Shown here: positions 5,198 to 8,165 of the stretch, in pieces
Position numbering within the stretch: position 1 is the first letter of the stretch
Layout: each line of letters opens with the position of its first letter
NCBI GenBank assembly: GCA_017610245.1
Contig: JAFCCK010000037.1
Coordinates: 1-8,165, forward strand
Source of the DNA: Candidatus Iainarchaeum sp.
GTDB taxonomy: Archaea > Iainarchaeota > Iainarchaeia > Iainarchaeales > GCA-2688035
Direction: 5' to 3'
Length of the DNA: 8,165 nucleotides
Made by a program: the position numbers and the translations under genes
Notes under the pieces: generated by a model
Databases searched by the model: none
What the model saw: only the letters and a program-made list of their open reading frames with translations
Told to the model about the DNA's origin: nothing

Positions 5198-6997
5198 TCA
5201 CTCCCACTCAATAGTTGCAGGCGGCTTGTGCGTTACATCATAAAAAACAGCGCCAATCCCATCCAAACCCAGAATTCCTTCAACAATTTCCTGCAGCGCC
5301 TCATTCGGCATCTCAAAGAAGCGCGCGGTCATGGCTTCTCTGCTCTCAATAGGCCTTAGCACAATTGCTTCTCCCTTGCCATTTACATCAAGCGGCAGCA
5401 GCACAACTGGAAACTGCCAGATTCTTTCCATCAGCCCGTGCTTTTCAATTGCTTCCATCGCAATGGCATCTGCCTCCTGCAGCAAATCAATTCTGCCGCG
5501 GCTCAATTCCACCTTCAGCAGCTTTATGGATTCAATCTCCTTGGGAGCAACAGCAAAAACAACCCTGTTTATTTCCCGCAGACTATTTGTGATTTCAGTG
5601 CTGCACTTCTCCAGCTTTTTCCAGTCCAAGCTGCCCTGCAGCAATGCCGCCCTTGCATAGCTCCTGCTATCCCCCTGAACGCCAACGCTCTTAATGGGCA
5701 GAGCTGTTGCATTGAAGCCGTGCTTGCTTGCTACTTCATTCACTTTCCGATTCAATTCATCTACCTTCTCTTCAATGCCGTTGCTGCACAGACACCTAAT
5801 AGCTAAGCCGGGCCCTGGGAAAGGATGCCTCTGTACAATAGCAGCAGGCAGTCCCAGCTGCTTTCCAAGTTCTCTTACTTCGTCCTTATAAAGCTCCGCA
5901 ATAGGCTCGATTACCTTTCCCTCCTCAATCAGCTGCTTTATGCTCTCCACCCTATTGTGGTGTGTTTTAATGTGCGCAGCGTGTTTTGTACCGGCGGTTT
6001 CAATCGTATCAGGATAGATTGTGCCTTGGCCAAGTAGCCATTCATCGGGATTCAAATTCAGCTTTCCCAGTTCGCGGTTCTGCACTTCAATGAATAGCTT
6101 TCCAATTATCTTCCTCTTTTCCTCAGGATGCACAACCCCCTTAAGCTTTTCAAAGAATTCGTTGCTCGCATCCATAACATGGAGCTCTGAAAAATTCAGT
6201 TTCCGCAATGCTTCCTCTACTTCCTTTGTTTCATTCTTTCTCATAAACCCAGTGTCAACATGCAGCGCATAAATCCTATCGCGAGAAAGTGCTTTATTGA
6301 GAAGAGCAAGTGCAACAGTGCTGTCCACTCCGCCAGAAGCGAGCAGGAAAACATTCTTGTTTCCAACCCTCCCTCTTATCTCATTTACCTTATGTTGCAC
6401 AAAATTCTCAATGGTCCAATCCTGCTTGCAACCACAAATCCGCAGCACAAAATTTTCCAAAATTCGCATCCCATTTGGAGTATGTGTGACCTCGGGATGG
6501 AACTGCACGCCAAAGTAGTTGCGGGAAAAGTCTGCCACAGCGGCTGTTTCACAATCAGATGTGCTTCCAATTACCTCAAATCCTGCTGGAAGCTCCACTA
6601 TCTTGTCCCCATGGGACATCCAGACAGTTTCCTTGCCCGAGAGTCCTTCAAACAATCCTTTCTTGTTCTTTATTTCAAGTTCTGCTAATCCAAATTCCCT
6701 TACCTTGCTCCTCTCAACTCTTCCTTGAAGCTGCTGGGCCATGAGTTGATGACCATAGCATATTCCCAGAATGGGCTTTTTCAGTGAAAATATTTCTGGG
6801 TTGAATTCTGGCGCATCTTTTTCATAAACAGAGGAAGGGCCGCCGCTCAAAATTATGCCTTCTGCTCTCTCCAATTCTTCCAAGGGAGCAGTAGGCTCGG
6901 CTATTTCAGAAAAAACACGCAATTGCCGTATCCTGCGGCTGATAAGGTGCGCATACTGCGCACCAAAGTCAAGCACAATAATCTTGTTCTCTTCCAT
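5198..6997 (-). CDS. guaA: GMP synthase (glutamine-hydrolysing), fused long form
   Basis: It converts XMP, ATP and glutamine to GMP, the last step of guanylate synthesis. The 599-residue chain starts with a class I glutamine amidotransferase (1-190): GICYGHQ with nucleophile C80, and HPE (167-169) completing the triad. The ATP-pyrophosphatase domain (about 195-400) has the PP-loop SGGVDS (221-226), DTIET (330-334), IKTHHN (343-348) and RHPFPGPGLAIR (390-401). The rest (402-599) is longer than in E. coli GuaA (525 residues in total). It looks like two consecutive dimerisation-type modules: about 408-485 with LPIKSVGVQGDSRSY and INRVVFAVAP, and 503-599 ending YDVTHKPPATIEWE. That matches the long eukaryote-like form better than the split GuaAa/GuaAb usual in archaea. 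ATG 6997 is chosen because a TATA box lies 25 nt upstream; the upstream in-frame TTG at 7039 would include that promoter in the coding region. Confidence 0.95.
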   Translation of the reverse strand: MEENKIIVLDFGAQYAHLISRRIRQLRVFSEIAEPTAPLEELERAEGIILSGGPSSVYEKDAPEFNPEIFSLKKPILGICYGHQLMAQQLQGRVERSKVREFGLAELEIKNKKGLFEGLSGKETVWMSHGDKIVELPAGFEVIGSTSDCETAAVADFSRNYFGVQFHPEVTHTPNGMRILENFVLRICGCKQDWTIENFVQHKVNEIRGRVGNKNVFLLASGGVDSTVALALLNKALSRDRIYALHVDTGFMRKNETKEVEEALRKLNFSELHVMDASNEFFEKLKGVVHPEEKRKIIGKLFIEVQNRELGKLNLNPDEWLLGQGTIYPDTIETAGTKHAAHIKTHHNRVESIKQLIEEGKVIEPIAELYKDEVRELGKQLGLPAAIVQRHPFPGPGLAIRCLCSNGIEEKVDELNRKVNEVASKHGFNATALPIKSVGVQGDSRSYARAALLQGSLDWKKLEKCSTEITNSLREINRVVFAVAPKEIESIKLLKVELSRGRIDLLQEADAIAMEAIEKHGLMERIWQFPVVLLPLDVNGKGEAIVLRPIESREAMTARFFEMPNEALQEIVEGILGLDGIGAVFYDVTHKPPATIEWE

Positions 6998-7018
6998 AAA
7001 AGAATCTGAAGGGAAAGG

Positions 7019-7026
7019 TTTTAATA
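7019..7026 (-). promoter_or_regulatory. TATA box of guaA (leaderless start)
   Basis: On the minus strand this reads TATTAAAA, centred about 25 nt before the guaA ATG at 6997. No SD precedes the ATG, so transcription probably begins at the start codon. Confidence 0.55.
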
Positions 7027-7077
7027 GCTCTTGCCGCAACCAGAAATTTTTTCTAAGCCCCGCACTTCCGCAAAAAC

Positions 7078-7088
7078 TATTTAAAAAA
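7078..7088 (+). promoter_or_regulatory. TATA box for the 7109-7195 candidate ncRNA
   Basis: TATTTAAAAAA lies 26 nt upstream of G7109, placing a plus-strand transcription start just before the structured segment. A second A/T element (TATTATATTAAA, 7096-7107) would give a start near 7127, inside the outer stem, and is therefore less likely. Confidence 0.45.
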
Positions 7089-7108
7089 GTTTAGCTATTA
7101 TATTAAAC

Positions 7109-7195
7109 GTGTGTTGGGAGTTAAGGAGGCGAGTTAAACCGCACTTGGATCTTTTCTAAAAAGGTTCTGCGGCTCCCTGGCTTGCCTCTTTGTTT
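7109..7195 (+). ncRNA. Candidate structured RNA with possible pseudoknot between guaA and leuA-family gene
   Basis: This non-coding segment folds extensively. The outer stem has 11 pairs (two wobbles): AAGGAGGCGAG (7123-7133) with CTTGCCTCTTT (7181-7191). Inside, CCGCA (7139-7143) pairs with TGCGG (7168-7172). After a 3-nt bulge CTT, GGATCTTTT (7147-7155) pairs with AAAAGGTTC (7159-7167) around a CTA loop, nine pairs with two wobbles. GGGAG (7116-7120) can also pair with CTCCC (7173-7177) in the internal loop; this crosses the outer stem as a pseudoknot and would stack on the inner helix. The plus strand is favoured because a TATA box is correctly spaced upstream and a T-run (7193-7197) follows the last stem immediately. 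No snoRNA boxes, kink-turn, tRNA, 5S or SRP features were recognised. The opposite strand could carry a similar fold as an element upstream of guaA. Confidence 0.55.
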
Positions 7196-7217
7196 TTATT
7201 CTGATTTTTAAAATCAG
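7193..7217. terminator. T-run plus palindrome between the candidate ncRNA and the leuA-family 3' end
   Basis: TTTTTATT (7193-7200) is followed by CTGATTTTTAAAATCAG (7201-7217), with 8-nt inverted arms around a single central base. It separates the plus-strand RNA from the minus-strand leuA-family stop codon at 7238 and could end transcription from either side. Confidence 0.4.
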
Positions 7218-7237
7218 TTGAAAATAGCCTTGACTAG

Positions 7238-8165
7238 CTAATTCCTTGCAATTATGTTCAGCATTTTTTCTGTGGCTTCTACCGCAGCCATCACCTGATC
7301 AGAATCCACGCCAATTGTCTTAAAGCGCGTTCCATTCTTCTGCCAGCTTATTGTTGCCTCAACCAAAGCATCTGTTTTTCCCCCGGGGGGTATCCTAACC
7401 TCATAGTCCACAAGCTGCGGCAGCTCCAGTCCTATCTTTTTCACTGCCACATCCAATGCTTTCATGAACGCGTCATAGCCACCATCTCCCTGTCCGCTAG
7501 TGCTAATCTTATTTCCATTGAAGCGCAGCGTGAATGAAGCTGTTGGCTTTATCCCTTTTCCGCTTTTCACCACGCAGTCCACTATCCTAATCTTTTGCTT
7601 TGTTGGGGTTTCCAGGACATCCGCGACAATATACGGCAAATCCTCCGGGGTTACCTTTTCCTTCATATCCCCAAGCTGCACTACCCTTTCAAGAACGGCT
7701 TTTTTCTGCTCGGCATTCAGCTCTATCCCGAGTTTTTTGAGGTTCATTTCAAGCGATGCCTTCCCAGAAAGTTTCCCCAGGGCGTACTCCCTCTCCCTTC
7801 CAAACCTTTCCGGAGCAAGCTTGTTCGCATACAGGTTTCCCTTCTTGTCCCCATCAGCATGGATTCCTGCAGTCTGCGTGAAAACGCTTTCCCCTGAAAC
7901 AGGCTTGTTCTCCGCCAGCCTTTTCCCTGAAAAAGTTTCAACCATCTTACTTGCCATGTAAATCTTTTTCTCGTTCACTCTTGTGCTGCTTTTGCTTTGG
8001 TCCCTTATTACTGCAACAACTTCATCCAGAGGGGCATTTCCGGCCCTTTCGCCAAGGCCATTCAGTGTAACATGCACCCCGCTACACCCTACCTCAACAG
8101 CCTCCAGGCTGTTTGCAACAGCCAATCCATAATCATTGTGTGCGTGGAATTCAAATTTCACTTTG
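7238..8165 (-). CDS. leuA: 2-isopropylmalate synthase family protein, C-terminal part (5' end outside window)
   Basis: The frame is open to the window edge, so about 308 C-terminal residues are present and the catalytic N-terminus is missing. The visible part begins in the DRE-TIM barrel with FHAHNDYGLAVAN, where the HxHND pair are metal ligands, and LNGLGERAGNAP, the second family signature. A TAGIHADGD...NLY...PERFGREREYALGKLSGKAS segment follows; this is the subdomain region in the variant style that I associate with Bacteroidetes-like LeuA. The last roughly 130 residues, beginning KIRIVDCVVKSG and including STSGQGDGGYDAFMKAL, form the LeuA_dimer regulatory domain, which binds leucine or a related effector for feedback control. 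Activity is inferred to be acetyl-CoA plus 2-oxoisovalerate condensation. Citramalate synthase is the main alternative, because substrate-selecting residues lie mostly off-window. The TAG stop is at 7238-7240. Confidence 0.85.
   Translation of the reverse strand, partial: KVKFEFHAHNDYGLAVANSLEAVEVGCSGVHVTLNGLGERAGNAPLDEVVAVIRDQSKSSTRVNEKKIYMASKMVETFSGKRLAENKPVSGESVFTQTAGIHADGDKKGNLYANKLAPERFGREREYALGKLSGKASLEMNLKKLGIELNAEQKKAVLERVVQLGDMKEKVTPEDLPYIVADVLETPTKQKIRIVDCVVKSGKGIKPTASFTLRFNGNKISTSGQGDGGYDAFMKALDVAVKKIGLELPQLVDYEVRIPPGGKTDALVEATISWQKNGTRFKTIGVDSDQVMAAVEATEKMLNIIARN

Noticed and set aside
6998..7039. 14-residue N-terminal extension of GMP synthase from TTG 7039
   Set aside because: The extension contains the TATTAAAA promoter element, has no SD, and does not resemble GMPS N-termini, which begin just before the IIVLDFGAQY strand.
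7109..7195. Kink-turn, 5S rRNA, SRP RNA or tRNA-like identity for the second RNA candidate
   Set aside because: The 3-nt bulge is not followed by tandem G-A pairs, the length is too short for 5S or SRP RNA, and no cloverleaf or T-loop consensus is present.
1..8165. CRISPR array, insertion sequence, prophage or plasmid functions
   Set aside because: No regularly spaced direct repeats, transposase or integrase motifs, or replication genes were seen; the coding content is mostly housekeeping with a few hypothetical or surface proteins.

Overview
The window looks like a piece of an archaeal chromosome. The strongest evidence is a tRNA-Ala(CGC) gene split by a 25-nt intron at the canonical 37/38 position, with a bulge-helix-bulge cleavage motif. 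In addition, most genes have a TATA-like box 25-28 nt upstream of the start codon and no Shine-Dalgarno sequence (leaderless), and gene ends carry T-rich tracts rather than bacterial hairpin terminators. The small compact genes, 1-5 nt convergent spacings and protein repertoire suggest a DPANN-type or other poorly sampled lineage, but the sequence alone does not fix the phylum.

Layout, left to right. A C-terminal scrap of a + strand gene (to 94) converges on a secreted or membrane-anchored multi-Ig-like protein (100-1752, -). An intergenic region with divergent promoters leads to the intron-containing tRNA-Ala (1906-2003, +). One base after the tRNA is an 80-nt segment that folds into a nearly gap-free three-way junction (2005-2084), followed by a T7 tract. 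Next is a TATA box, a possible 9-codon leader ORF, and a strong-SD, TTG-initiated five-helix membrane protein with an MscS-like pore-helix motif (2215-2925, +). A small aromatic-rich hypothetical protein (2999-3193, -) lies downstream of a GDE_C-type glycosidase barrel (3245-4348, -). A 44-bp bidirectional promoter separates that gene from nnrD, the ADP/ATP-dependent NAD(P)H-hydrate dehydratase (4393-5196, +). nnrD meets, with a 1-nt gap, a fused long-form GMP synthase guaA (5198-6997, -). Between guaA and a truncated leuA-family gene (7238-window end, -) is a second non-coding segment. It has its own TATA box, an 85-nt fold with an 11-bp outer stem, a bulged inner hairpin and a possible pseudoknot, and then a T-run and a palindrome (about 7109-7217).

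Functionally the genes are mostly housekeeping: purine synthesis (guaA), branched-chain or related 2-oxoacid elongation (leuA family), repair of hydrated nicotinamide cofactors (nnrD), alpha-glucan or oligosaccharide trimming (GDE_C-like), membrane tension or transport (MscS-like helix protein) and a cell-surface protein. They do not form one pathway operon. The part most likely to be undescribed is non-coding: two independent, highly structured candidate RNAs, at 2005-2084 and about 7109-7195. All folds were derived by eye from base complementarity; no folding software or database was used.
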